Source of the DNA: Brachionus rotundiformis
Lineage: Eukaryota; Rotifera; Eurotatoria; Ploima; Brachionidae
Length of the DNA stretch: 64,000 nt
Direction of reading: 5' to 3'
NCBI GenBank assembly: GCA_016802295.1
Contig: JAESIW010000137.1
Span: 4,260,634-4,324,633, forward strand
Numbering within the stretch: the first letter of the stretch is position 1; each line of letters starts with the position of its first letter. Positions 12,060 to 23,800 of this stretch are shown here, piece after piece. Position numbers and translations under genes: made by a program. Under the pieces are notes generated by a model. The model ran no database searches. It was not told the DNA's origin and saw only the letters and a list, made by a program, of their open reading frames with translations.

Positions 12060-12285
12060 ACTTAATGCTTCTTCTTCAGACTCATCGTATTCAATTTCTT
12101 TTGGAAGAGAGTTTGAAGTTGGTATCTCATTTGGTTGTTTTATCAATTCCAATTAATTTTATCAAATTGGAGAATTTACCCTGATCTTTAAACTCCTGGA
12201 ATTATTCACATTGTTGTAGGTATTCGTATGTTATGACTACACTTTTTATATGCTTCAACATCATCGGTTATCTCATTCGCTTATA
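12060..12285 (-). pseudogene. decayed transposase-like C-terminal tail
   Basis: Read on the minus strand, short open pieces appear in more than one frame: ANEITDDVEAYKKCSHNIRI, then FQEFKDQGKFSNLIKLIGID, then an acidic end QPNEIPTSNSLPKEIEYDES followed by a stop. The charged, helical, acidic tail resembles ends of DDE-type transposases (Tigger/pogo-like), but there is no diagnostic motif. Stops between the pieces show it is not a functional exon series. Confidence 0.3.
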
Positions 12286-12338
12286 GATTTTTACATTCAA
12301 AAATTTTAAAGATAAAAAATTTAGGTACTTTGTCTTAA

Positions 12339-12555
12339 CACTCGAAAGCCCGGCTGATTAATTACAAAAATTTCAAATTAAAATATCAAAAGAAATAGGA
12401 AGAATTTTTTTAAAATATGATTAAAAGAATTAAGTATTACAAGTTTATTTTAAGTTTCTTTGACTAATTTTTGATAAATTTATTTTTATGAAAAAATATT
12501 CAAGTTTATATTTAAAAAAAAAAAGGGTTTTAAAAACCCCTCGGGCTTTCTAGTG
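12339..12555. mobile_element. TTAA-flanked MITE, family B2, copy 1
   Basis: A 217-bp element with terminal inverted repeats (left CACTCGAAAGCCCG, right CGGGCTTTCTAGTG) lies exactly between two TTAA tetranucleotides (12335-12338 and 12556-12559). It has no coding capacity. Near the right end is a GGGGTTTT..AACCCC-type palindrome. A second, more diverged copy lies at 35869..36077. TTAA target duplications are the hallmark of piggyBac-superfamily transposition; assignment to that superfamily is inference. Confidence 0.8.
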
Positions 12556-14233
12556 TTAAATCAGTTTTCGTTTTTTATAATTAAGTGTCAATAAGTAAAA
12601 ACGAATTGGACTTCTATTAATTTTAGTGTTGATTAATTATTATTCTCATTAATTTCTTTACTATTTTAAACTTTCTTGTTATTTACCAACAAGAATTTTT
12701 TTTTATTCTTTGGGAAATTTTACACAAATGAGATATTTACAATTGAATTTTTATTGTTAAATAAAGCTTCCTGAAGCAGCTTTTGCTCATTCAGGTCTAC
12801 ATAATTTTTTTTGTTTAGCCTTAATATTCAAATTTTGGTGGTTTTTATTCAATCAAGTTTTATATTCAATTTTTGACCAAGTTTAATCGCAAAAATTTAA
12901 AATAACTTAAATAATAAAACAATTTTTCTATAATAATTCAAAATAGGAATTTATTTTTCAATATGATTTTGGAAACCTATTAAAAAACAAAATTTATCCA
13001 AATAATGTTACCTTAGTGATTTAAAATATTTCTAAAGTCACTCTAACTACTTTAAATTGAGTTAAAAATATTTTTTTTCAACATTTTTGGTTCCTTTTAA
13101 AGAAAATTATCTCTAGTATTTTCTTTTAATAATACTGTATGTAATAGAATGTATATTTCTGAATTTATAGCTATAAAATAATAAAAAAAAAATACAGCTA
13201 TGCTACTTTGTAAAACCAAGCTTTAATTTATTTGAAATCAATACATTTTTCATCACTCAAACTTTCTTAGAAGATCAGCAATATCAATATATTAGCGTAG
13301 TTCAAAAATAAAATTTTAAACCACTTGGTCATTAAAATTTATAAATATTTGCTTTAAGATGATTTATTAGAATTTTATGAAAGAAAGAATACAAACTTTG
13401 TGCCACATGATGCTCACTAGAACTAAAATTAATCTTTGATAGATTTTTAAAAAAAATAGTGGTAATATTTTAGATAAAAATATATAAAAAATTTCAATAA
13501 ACCATTTTCGTCATAAGATATTTATTAATTTATCATCAAGAAAAATAAACACTTTTTAAAATTTAATTAATTTTATTTCAGTATTGATTTCTCAATTTTC
13601 CATTACTTAATTTAAGTTGATTATTTGATGTTTATTACATGAAATAACTTCATTAAGATATTTTATTTATTTCATCAGTAATTTTTTAGTCAAAGAGAAA
13701 AAATGCGTCATTGTGAATTTATGAGACAAAAAGCTAATAATTTTATATAACTTACTTTATATATTTATCTTATAAATAAGTTATAATTAAAATTATTTAC
13801 TTTTATATCATAGGTTTAAACTAAAACTTTTCTCTCTAAAGGTTTTAATATGTTAGCTAAAATTTATAATATAATAGTCAATTTCAAAAAAAATAAATTC
13901 AATTAACTCAAGTTCGACTTTCAATCAAATTTTGTTTAAAATCTTTAAAACAAAATATATTCAAGTGTTTTTTTAAAATACTTATTATAAAATTTTAGTG
14001 GTTCTATCTTTGGTAATCAAAAATCATTTAAAAATCATTCAAAAGTTGAAATTTTTTGTTGCTAAATTTAAAATCTTGGCAACATATGTTTTATCAATTA
14101 ATGATTACTTTTAGCAGCTTGATAATCTTTTTCACAAAAATTCAAAATTTGACTTTGGAATTGAGGCAACATACTTACAAAAACATGGCGCATTTGTAAG
14201 ATTATCTCTGAACTGCGATAAAGCAGTCAAAAA

Positions 14234-14847
14234 ATGAAAATTTGTTCGCGGCTGAAAAAAATTTTTTTGGAAGATGAACCCGAAATATGGCAAAAGATAA
14301 ATAGAATTCTAATACGAGCCATAATTCTAAATACAGCCATATTTTTTTGCTTAACTATTGCATTAGTCTTTAGGCATAGGAATTTTCCTTTTGATTACCA
14401 AACCTTGGATCAACCTGTCTTGGCCAGTGAAGAGAAAGAAATTTTGTTTAATATCGGTGGACGAGTGTTCAACTTGTCTCGGCAAATATTGGACAATCAC
14501 AAAAAGTCCAAATTGTATATGTATTACCTAAATAGCTTATCGAAATCAGGTAATTTAGGAAAGATATAAATTTTCTTTATTTATTTAGTTTTAATCTTTA
14601 AACAGACATTTGGGTGCCACGTAATCCTCAGCTCTTTGACTTCATATATGAATACCTAGTTCTTGGTTCTGTCAATACCGAAAAATTGTCTCCAAGAAAT
14701 CTGACTGATTTGCTAGATGAGACAATATATTTTAATCTAGGCGAGCTTAGCATTAAGCTTAACTCTATTATTCAATTGAAGCCATCACCGAAAAAACAAA
14801 AATCTCTAATCAAATTAGTTAGATCATTAAGAAAGATTTTTTTTTAA
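14234..14847 (+). CDS. membrane-anchored BTB/T1 (KCTD-like) protein
   Basis: Two exons (14234..14549 and 14606..14847, phase 1 intron of 56 bases) give 185 residues. A hydrophobic segment at about residues 25-47 (IIFFCLTIALV-like, preceded by basic residues) is followed by a potassium-channel T1-type BTB domain. That domain shows EILFNIGGRVFNLSRQIL near residue 74, DIWVPRNPQLFDFIYEYLVL near 106, and an L..LLDET.YFNL.EL end. The T1 fold mediates tetramerisation in Kv channels and adaptor function in KCTD proteins. There are no further membrane segments, so this is not a channel. A BTB domain behind a single N-terminal membrane helix is unusual. The start ATG is the first in frame after a run of stops. 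The C-terminus (basic, SLRKIFF) could be altered if a further exon exists near 15.1 kb. Confidence 0.7.
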
Positions 14848-15335
14848 AAGAATTTGAAATTCTTTGCTCTCAAAGAGAAATCTATAATTATTTTTAATAA
14901 ATGTTTTTCTTCCAAATTGTATTAGTTTAATTATAATCTTGACTCTAAATTAGATTAGGCACACCCAAGTCCAATGTTTCTTGGGAAACAACAAGCGAAC
15001 TTTTTATTCTCCTAATTAGATCAACATTTTGAAAAATTTATCAAATCAAGCAAAATTATTTATTTATTTTTAGCTAGGAGGAATTCAATCATTTTGAATT
15101 TAAAAGTAAATATTTGAGCCATGTTCGATATGATTACCATTTCTTAAAGGAACTAAAAATTAAATATATCGATATCATACAGCTCAACAAAATCAGCGAA
15201 AAAATAGATGTTAAATTATAATAAAATATACTTTTGGCATTTATTATTTATTTTCAGCAAAAATTACTAATCCCAGAGTAAGATTGCCTAATTAGATGTT
15301 TGTGTTTTTAGAGAAAATAAAATGCTGCTTTTAAA
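14848..15335. other. spacer before the arrestin-domain gene
   Basis: AT-rich, but it contains one exon-like open frame (15072..15221, listed separately) and a slightly GC-richer patch at 14950-15010 that reads open for about 20 codons on the plus strand. It should also hold the ARRDC promoter. Confidence 0.4.
15072..15221 (+). other. orphan exon-like open frame
   Basis: Preceded by a TTTTTAG/CTAG acceptor-like signal, a frame of about 47 codons runs to TAA with balanced residue use (contains EEFNHFEFKSKYLSHVRYDY). No start codon is placed sensibly. It could be the last exon of the BTB gene upstream, if that gene splices out of its present end, or a relic. No family recognised. Confidence 0.3.
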
Positions 15336-16813
15336 ATGGGCAAACTTAAGAATATAGAAATAATATTTGAGAGTAATAGAAATGTGTATCACCCAGGCGA
15401 TTCAGTGTGTGGCAATGTAGTGGTTGAGTCCAAGGGTGAGGTCAAAATAAATGCGCTAAAAATTTTCATGCGCTGTGTGGCTAAAGTACACTGGACAGAG
15501 ACAAAGACTGTAGGCTACAAAATTGGAAACTATACCGAGCATTATCGCTCCGAAATAGAGTATATCAGCTTTAAGAAGACTCTAATAGGAGGAAAAGGTA
15601 CAAATGACTTTTATTTTGGTAAAATAATTTGAACATTTTTCTCAGAAAGTGGCAGGGATCAGTCTAAAGAGTCGTTTATATGCGATGGGTACCACATTTT
15701 TCCTTTTCAGTTCATTTTACCAAGAGAGTAAGAAAATGGCTCTTTAAAAAATAAATTTAATCAGTGGCTTAAATATTTTTAAGAGGCTTAGTTACTTCTT
15801 TCGAAGGCAAACACGGAAGTATCCGGTACTATTTAAAAGTTGAACTGGACAAACCATGGGCTTTTAACCATAAGCTTAAAAAAATTTTTACAGTCATCAA
15901 ACCGGTAGATATAAACCAAAGTGAATATTTAGTAAGAAGCATTCTGCAATTTTAATATAATTTAATTTGTCAATGCTAAAAGGTGCCAATGTTGAATGAA
16001 TGCAGCAAGACCATATGCTGTTGGATGTGTCGCTCAGGTCCAGTGTCAATAAATGTAAATACGGACAGAAGAGGATATTGTCCAGGTGAATCAGTTGCAT
16101 TGAGTGCTTTATTTGAAAATAATGGTACAAGAACCATTTTGCCAACAGCTTCACTATACCAAATTCAGACCTACAACGCAAGTGGAAAACATTTTATTTC
16201 GTCGAATAAACTTATCTCAATTAGTGGTAGTTCGATATTTGCTGGTGAAAGTGCGGAATGGAATTTGAAGCCACTCAGGATCCCAGCAGTATCGCCATCT
16301 ATTACCAGTGTTCTAATTAGAGTTGAATATTTTGTAAAAGTAAGCAAATTATTTTCTTGTCAACATAATTAAAAATTTTTTTCAAGATTTCGCTTTTAAT
16401 ACCAGGCTCGTATAGTTTGTCATGTATACTACCGATTGTAATTGGTACAGTGCCGTTTAGACCAAATTCAAATTCATCTGTTTATTGCAGCTATATTCCT
16501 TCGAATCAAAATAATAATAGATTAAGAAATGATGGTAGTTAAATAAATTAACTTATATTTTATATTTTGAATTTATTTTATATTAGCACCACCGTCTTAC
16601 TCCGAGTTGAAGCAATTGACTGAAGATAATGATGAAGATGCCAACTTGAATTTTTGTCCACTATATGCTTATGTTAATGAATATCAACCACCACCATATT
16701 CAATGGTAAATTAATATCATATTTAATAGAGTTTTTTAATAAAATTTTTCATTTAGACCGATGGTTCTACTAAAAATAAACAACCAGATCAAGCTAATCA
16801 AAGTTTATTGTGA
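15336..16813 (+). CDS. arrestin domain-containing protein (ARRDC)
   Basis: Seven exons (15336..15618, 15646..15727, 15784..15931, 15983..16339, 16387..16534, 16587..16705, 16757..16813) give 397 residues, the usual size for ARRDC2/3/4-type alpha-arrestins. These adaptors bring NEDD4-family ubiquitin ligases to membrane cargo. The arrestin N domain begins at residue 1 (VYHPGDSVCGNVVVES) and continues to SFEGKHGSIRYYLKVELDKP. The C domain has CCWMCRSGPVSINV and RGYCPGESVALSALFEN, then ISLLIPGSYSLSCILPIVIG. Two PPxY ligase-binding motifs stand in the tail (PPSY and PPPY) with acidic residues between, as in ARRDC proteins. A polyadenylation signal follows at 16912. Orthology to one vertebrate paralogue cannot be decided. 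Confidence 0.93.
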
Positions 16814-16911
16814 ATTTTATTCTAGATTTTATATTTATTTTTTTGAATTCTTTGTATGTTTTTTCTAGTAATATTCAATAGAGATTATTTTTAAAATTTG
16901 AATTTGTTTTC

Positions 16912-16917
16912 AATAAA
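16912..16917 (+). other. polyadenylation signal of the ARRDC gene
   Basis: AATAAA lies about 100 bases after the ARRDC stop codon, inside CAATAAAGCTTT. The position fits, but the hexamer is common by chance in this AT-rich DNA. Confidence 0.45.
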
Positions 16918-17842
16918 GCTTTATCTATTTTTAGTTACATTAAAACCATTTTACATTAAATTCTTTTTTAAAAAATATTCGATTGTGCTTAGACTTTGAT
17001 AAAAATGTATTAAAAAGCTGATTTAACATTTAAGATAAATTAATAAAATTATCTTATAATCATAATTTAATGATTCGTTATTTCTTTGTTTAATAAAATT
17101 GAATTAGAATCTATTTATTTGCAGAATAATGGTTAATTATGAAAAATTTTTTCAAATTTGATAAGAATCAAGTTTCTAAATTTCAATTAATATTAAGCAA
17201 TCTTTCTTTGATAAGGTTCAATTAAGTTAATCGATTTCTGGAGGACAACCAGCAAAGTTTGACACAATTCATTCAATTTGCTTGGTTTGTAAATTAAAAT
17301 ATTGAACTATCAAAAAACTCAGTGTAATGCATATTGGATAACAAAATTCCTTATTTTAGATTATATCATTTAAAGTAGTTCTGTTCTGAAAAAACTAAAA
17401 CAATTCTTATAAAAGATATTATTATTATCATTTCACTCATTCGATCATACGGGATAAAAAAAATCGCAAGTTTATTGGAAGCTTTATTTTTGACTTGGAC
17501 TAGCTTTCAATTAAAATACTTCTCTTATATATATTAAATAAACTAAAATCTAAAAACTGATAAACCATAACGATGAAAATCAGTCAGGTTTCGGCTTTTC
17601 CAAGGAATTTGTGTATCACCAATTTTGATATTAGTGGTATTATTTCAGGTTACCCAGTTATGAGTTCTTAATTTGGTACCAAAGTTAAAAGATTTGTTTG
17701 CGGTGGATCTACAATTTAAGAAATTTATGAACTCAAAAAGATAATGCAAAAAATAATAACTAATCAAAAAATTTGAATAAAATTACAAAAATTTTAGTTA
17801 AAAAATTCGACTTCAAGACAACAACCTAAAATAATATAAAAT

Positions 17843-18632
17843 TAAATATGCTGGATTTTTAAGGACGCTTCATCGACTAAAATTATTAAGCTATTTTTGT
17901 TAATAAATTAGATAAAAAATTTCCTGCTTTGTTTTACTAAAACTATCTTAAAATAGATATTTCATATATAAAAATAATATAAAAAAAAGCCATGCTTCAA
18001 CTTAATAAAAACTTACTTTTTTGGCAAAAAGCATTTTAAAACTAAAAAAAAATAAAACAAATTTACGTGTGATTAATTTTATCATTAACACTAAATCAAA
18101 ATTAATCAGTAACTACATGAATATTTAACAAATGGTATGAGTCTACCAAGTTAGTTCGGAATTTTTGCATTCAAATATCTGGAAATAAGAATTCGTTTTA
18201 ATTATTTTTTGTGCGATATGTCATCTATTGTAAAAAAAAAAAAGAATAAGTAAAAAATATAATTAAGCTTTATCTATTTTATCAAAAATGAATTTTTAAT
18301 TAAGTACTATATTGTTTTAGATCTAAATAATTTAGATCTGATTTGATAATAATTTTGGCCTTGCTGAAAAGCTTTTTATTAATTGAATAACCTTAATTTT
18401 ATTTGTAAAAATTTCATTTGAATTTTCTATTTGTATTACCGATAAATCAAGAAAAAAGATAAAATAAGATAAAACCTAATTTAATTTAAGGATTCCTTTA
18501 AATAATTCTATTTTAATTTCTATTTAAAAAAATTCAAGTAGATCAGCTAAATTAAAAGGTGCTTTTGCTAGACTACGGCCAGTTTACAATTGGGAAACAA
18601 AACTTAAGATGTAGAATATTGTAGTAAGCATG
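17843..18632. repeat. dispersed repeat family A, copy 2
   Basis: Second copy of the repeat at 5674..6290, same orientation, longer because of AT-rich insertions, for example after the first 60 bases and around 18300-18450. Conserved blocks remain in order, including AATGGTATGAGTCTACCAAG and TTTTGCTAGACT near the end. Between-copy differences are substitutions and small indels, so the copies are old. Confidence 0.75.
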
Positions 18633-18969
18633 AAAAGTCTGAGCAAATTTAACACAATGGACAACTCAAGAGTAACATAAATGTCAACAATTAAAATAAG
18701 GCTCGCTAAAATTTAGGATGATATAGGAGAATTTAGGAGATTAGATGATAATTTTATCACCTTTTGCAAAACTGAACAAAAGAATTTGAATCAAATTGAA
18801 ATTTACAAATCAAAATATTTTTGGATCTTGTTGACTATGTGATCTTCATGTTCATTAATAAATAAAATTGAAATAAATGATTTTTAGCTTTACGAAATTT
18901 AACTCCTCTTTCATTTTTCATTAAGGAACCACACAAAGGACTAGGTACACCATTTGAGTGCTTGTTTAA

Positions 18970-19563
18970 CACTAGAAGCACCAAAATTTTTTACTACTAG
19001 AAGCACCAAAACGAGTCATTTTGACTCGTTTTAATGAAATCTAATGGATAAAAAATTATTAATCGGATAAATCTATTCAGAACTTAATTTTAATTGAGTG
19101 AAAATTAAAAATTAGCTAAAAAAAGTATCTAGCAAAAAATTGATTTTTTATTGAATTAATTTCTTTTTGAGCCCATTCTTCGTCTTTTATGTAAAATACA
19201 AAAACTTTAATTTTCGCTTTTATTAAATTTGCTTATTTTCGTTCAAGTATTAATGTTTGAGTCAGTTTTTTAGAAATTTGTATACTTTTTATTTATATTT
19301 TATGACTCATACATTGATTTTGTAGCTAAATTCAAAATTTTAATTGAAAAACGAGTCAAAATGACTCGTTTTGGTGCTTCTAGTAGTATATACTTGATTT
19401 TGTACAAAGACAAATTTTTTTTTATCTGAATTTAGTTAATATAGAAAGTTATTCTTATTTTTATGCTGAAAAAAAAAGTTATGCTCTAATAACAATAGTT
19501 TACTTGGATATTAGCGGCCAAAAATCGAAAAAGAGTCATTTTGACTCGTTGGTGCTTCTAGTG
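18970..19563. mobile_element. TTAA-flanked inverted-repeat element, family B1 (outer)
   Basis: Terminal inverted repeats (left CACTAGAAGCACCAAAA, right GGTGCTTCTAGTG) are flanked exactly by TTAA on both sides (18966-18969 and 19564-19567). Inside each terminus lies a small palindrome of the form CGAGTCA-TTT-TGACTCG. A second pair of the same termini sits inside (18995..19385), so this is one element nested in another. No open frame of transposase size. The terminus CACTAGAA is shared with family B2. Confidence 0.8.
18995..19385. mobile_element. TTAA-family inverted-repeat element, family B1 (inner, nested)
   Basis: Left end ACTAGAAGCACCAAAACGAG and right end AACGAGTCAAAATGACTCGT followed by TTGGTGCTTCTAGTA. 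Both carry the same terminal repeat and the same CGAGTCA/TGACTCG palindrome as the outer element. It sits about 25 bp from the outer left end. Flanks are degenerate (TTAC and TAGTA) rather than perfect TTAA. It could instead be a tandem or composite derivative. Confidence 0.7.
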
Positions 19564-20827
19564 TTAAGGCTCTTATCACTTCATTTGTGCCATTACAGAA
19601 CATGAAGGACTCGAAAGAGCCATGGTTTTTTACCTTTGCTGAATTTATTGTAATTTTGAGAAAAAAGAGCTTAAAGCATCAATATTTGGATCATTCTCAG
19701 AATCAAGCTTCAAATAATAATAAAAATAAAAAATAAGCTACTGCAAGCAGGCTTGCGGAGACAACCTACTAAGGAAGTTGTCTATGATAGCTGCTTTACG
19801 GTTACCAAAGAAAATAGGTTGGCGTGTGGCTTAAATATTAATTTTTTTAAATATTAAATCAATTATGTTTTGGAATTTTTATGCGTGATCATTGAAAAAT
19901 GCTTGTGATCCTTGGATAATGTGATCATAACATAACAGATCACAAACCCAGCTGATGATGACTGGAAACAAGTCAGTTATTTTTTTTCACCAAACAGACT
20001 CATCTTTTTTGATTTCTGTGGTTTTTGGACAGTCATTTGTTAAAATTTGCCAATAATTACATCTCGTAAATTAATGAATCCAACATTTTGTCCTGTTTAC
20101 TAATGGAACAAGTTTTATGAGTTTGGATGAGAAGTTTGGTTTCAAAAGGGATTTTATTCCTTAGGATCGTTGCAAAAAGTTTTTATCTTTATCTCTAATT
20201 ATTAATATAAAAATCTATAGGTACCATCGGTACAGAATTATGTGCTGTACTTGGTAATGACAAAACATGGTTTGCTAAGCATAAAATTTTTAATCATTGA
20301 GGATAAATAAAATTTTATTTTACTACAAGGATACAGAAAGCGATCTGCTTATAAAAATTTCTAAACTAAGCTTTTTAAACTAAAAACACCAAATTGAGTA
20401 CAATTAAATTAAAAAAGAAAATTATAAAAAAATTTAAACAAGAAAAAAAATCAAACTAATAACAAAAAATAATATTTTATTTAAAATAAGTTGACTTTAT
20501 TTAAAATGTTATCTAAAACATATTTTTTTTTTCAATTTCTTGTTTGTATATTCAAAAAAGTTGGATCATTACATTAAAAATAACCAATAAAATAACTTTT
20601 ATTTTTTATTCTTTTTTTAATTTAAAAAATAATTTTTTTTTTCAAATTCTACTTTTTTTTAAAATAATCCTTTTTTGTTGAGAAAAAAAAAGCCTAACAA
20701 AATGAATCCTTATAATAATAAACATTAATATGATTTCCCTTAAAGTTTAAAAAAAATAGAAAAAACTTCTCATATTAATTCAACAAAATAAATTAAAATT
20801 ATTAAATCAAATATTCTCTTTACATTA

Positions 20828-23800
20828 TTAACGTCCATCGTCAATAGCGCCGTCATCAAGTTCATATTGGTGATCTATTTCGGCAAAATCGCGTTCATTT
20901 GGATCACTGTCACTAGACAAGGTGATTATACTAACCGAACCGGGACTAAGACACCGATCGGTGTTTTTACGAGTAAAATCGATACTTGGCGAACACTCAA
21001 TACTTTCATATTTCTTTTCTTCATCATCTGTCATAAAATTGTTGACAATTGACATTGCTGGATTGGTCAGTACTTGGTCTAAGTTATCCGTGCTGTCAAT
21101 CGCATTTGGTTGCTGGATAGGGGTGGATATATTTGGTTTAGTGGTCGAAATAGAAATGGATTGAGTCGGCTTGGAAAAAGAATCACTTCGTTTCAAGTCC
21201 GAGTATGATTGATTGGTCTGTTGAGGGGTGCCTTTTATTTGATGTTGGGCTGCGGCAGCTGCTGCTGCTGCCACAGCCGCTGCCTGTAAAAACGCGCTCT
21301 TGTCCACAGGTTTATTGTTTGGTTGCTGAATTGAATTTTGGTGCTGGCCTTGTCGGTAATTGTTGTAAGTACCACTGAGCATTTGTTTGGAGCTTTCGCC
21401 AGTGATGTGTCCATTAACAGACTGAGAGGGTTGACGATTGCGATTCGGTTGCGCTTGGACTTGAATTGGCTGCTGGACAGGCACGTTTATGCGGCCGAAC
21501 ATTCTGGAGTCGCCAAGCTCGATTGGATAGAGCATGGCGGCGGCCGCTGCCGCTGCTGCTGCTGCCGCGGCGGCTGCAGCTGTCGAGTTATTCGAAGAGC
21601 CGACATTGTTGTTTGGCATGTAGGAAAATTGTTCTTGTTTTATTTGAACATTGTTGTTGTTTACTGAAGCTGATTGACCCATTGACGGATCGAGGACGAA
21701 CGGAGTTCGCCACGTATTTTGTGTAGCGGTGGTATTTTGAGTCGGTAGCATTAGCATAGACGGGGTTGTGTGCGCGGCCATCATTTGATTCTGCTGGTTA
21801 GTGGTCATATTCGATCTGTGCATATTTGAACTTGAATCGGCATAGTGGCCTGACTGGTTCGACTGTGACGTCTGCTGTTGCGGTTGTTGATTCCTTGCCG
21901 CTGCTATCGAGCTCAATTGCTGCAAAAGTATTTGGCTGCTTGGCGTCGACCATGGATTTGAATTGTTTGACATTATGAGATGACGAGCGTGATCAATCAT
22001 TGGCAAAGTGACAGGTATTAGTGAATGGAAGGGCAGATGAGAGGGAAGGGAAAGCATTGCCGCAGCGGCAGCTGCAGTTTGGCTAGAGATCAATGATGGA
22101 TCTTGGTACGTCGGAAATATTGATATCGGCACCTGATGCTGGCGATTAGCTGCAGCAGCTGCGGCAGCAGCAAAGTAAGGTGTCGCCATGTTCTGAAAAT
22201 TACACGGTACTCCATAAGCTAGGTCTCGTTGATTTATCTTTATGGATAAATAAATTAAACTAGTTAGAGTGATATTATTTGGTTGTTTTAGCTTTATTTA
22301 TTTAATAATTAGTTTGATAAAAATGACGATTTATTTTATGATTTTATTATTTTAAAAATTAAGTTTCAGATTTTTTGTTAATTTTAAATAAAAAACTTTT
22401 TTTTCAGTTATCAATGACAAGAATTTTATTTAATTTAGAATTTTTTTTTAGCTATTGTATTTAGAGAATAATTTAAATTACTTTTTATTATTTACATTTA
22501 TTTGAATCATATTTTGTATGTGAACATTTATTTCCTGTAAAACGTTTAAAACTATCTTCTTAAATTTGATTATCATTCTAAAGTTAAAACTTGTAAATTT
22601 TTAATCATTAAACTATGAAAATAAGCTATTAAATACAACTTTGTCTAAATGTGTGTATCATTTTCACTCATTGACAAAGTTTCCAAATCGAAGATAACTC
22701 TTCTTTTTAAAAATTAATTAATATAAAATAAAATTATTTTTATTAAATTATTATTTTGTCAATTAATAGCATTTGAGAACACAAATAACACTTCTTATGA
22801 AATAATTTACTTAGTGTGTAATCAAAATATCAATAATTAATAAAATGCATTAAGCGTGAAAATTAGTTTGTCTCGGTAATGCCACTAAATTGGATACTTA
22901 ACTATCACCAATTTTTTTAGTTATACCCTTAAAAAAAATGGATATTCAAATAAATGTGGTCAACAGTCATTTGGTCAAAATAAATTTTTAATAAAGCTAA
23001 TGTTTTAAGATTAATAAAAGATGATAAAGGGCCTACTTGTTGATGAAGAGGCATCGAATTGGCTCCATTAAAAGCGATATTAGAAGGCGGTATGAAATTG
23101 TTGATGATGGCGTTTTGTGCAGCCAATGCTGCGGCAGCGTCCGAGTGATGTGAATTTTGATGCTGATTGTTGGTCGACGATGACGATGAGTTCAAGCGTT
23201 GTTTTTTATTGCATACTTCCATCATTTGGTAAGACATGCGCACATTATTCAAATGGACATAATCGACCAAATGATTCATGGTTATGAAGTTGCTTTTCAA
23301 CGCTTCGTCAGGGTCAATACGTCGCTCTTGATCCAATTGAAGCATCTCGATTAAAATAGATACAAAAGCACGTCTATCAAGCTTTTCAGCAATCAATTCA
23401 ACGCCTTCTAGATCGCTTGGCACGTTTATTTGAGCCATATCTTCCAAGCAATTGAATATGTATTTTCTAGCCTCTTTGGATTTGGTTCCTGTCTCGGACT
23501 CGTGTTCATCAGGTGTCTTGAGACGCCAAAATGCATAGTGTCCAATAACACCGTTTTTGGACTCTTCTCTGTTAAAAAACCTGGTTGTTTTGGTGGCAGC
23601 GCGCAGCATGTGCTCAGGTGGCGAGCCTTGTGTTTGGCAAATGTATCTAATTTGGTCGTATTCTGACGATCCAGGATACAGTGGCCAGCCGAGAAACAGC
23701 TCGGCCATGACACAGCCAAGACTCCATATGTCGATTGATTCGCAAAATGGCAAACCGAGCAAAATCTCCGGCGCGCGATAGTAGCGAGATTGAAGGTATG

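Larger units (their letters stand above)
11030..14233. other. intergenic region, AT-rich
   Basis: About 3.2 kb between the semaphorin and the BTB protein gene. It contains a decayed coding tail on the minus strand (12060..12285) and a TTAA-flanked inverted-repeat element (12339..12555). The rest is AT-rich DNA with short homopolymer runs and no supported gene. Confidence 0.5.
16814..20827. other. intergenic region with repeats
   Basis: Between the converging ARRDC and HIPK genes. It holds copy 2 of repeat family A (17843..18632) and a nested TTAA-flanked element (18970..19563). Short coding-like pieces at about 20090-20160 (contains TNGTSFMSLDEKFGFKRDF) and about 20220-20300 (contains GTIGTELCAVLGNDKTWF) on the plus strand are broken and unrecognised. 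The last 200 bases are AT-rich 3' flank of HIPK. Confidence 0.5.

Noticed and set aside
20867..21726. Several plus-strand open frames of 60-109 codons over the last HIPK exon
   Set aside because: They are complements of the Gln/Ala-rich HIPK coding sequence, with low-complexity translation (Cys/Arg/Leu runs) and no splice or start logic.
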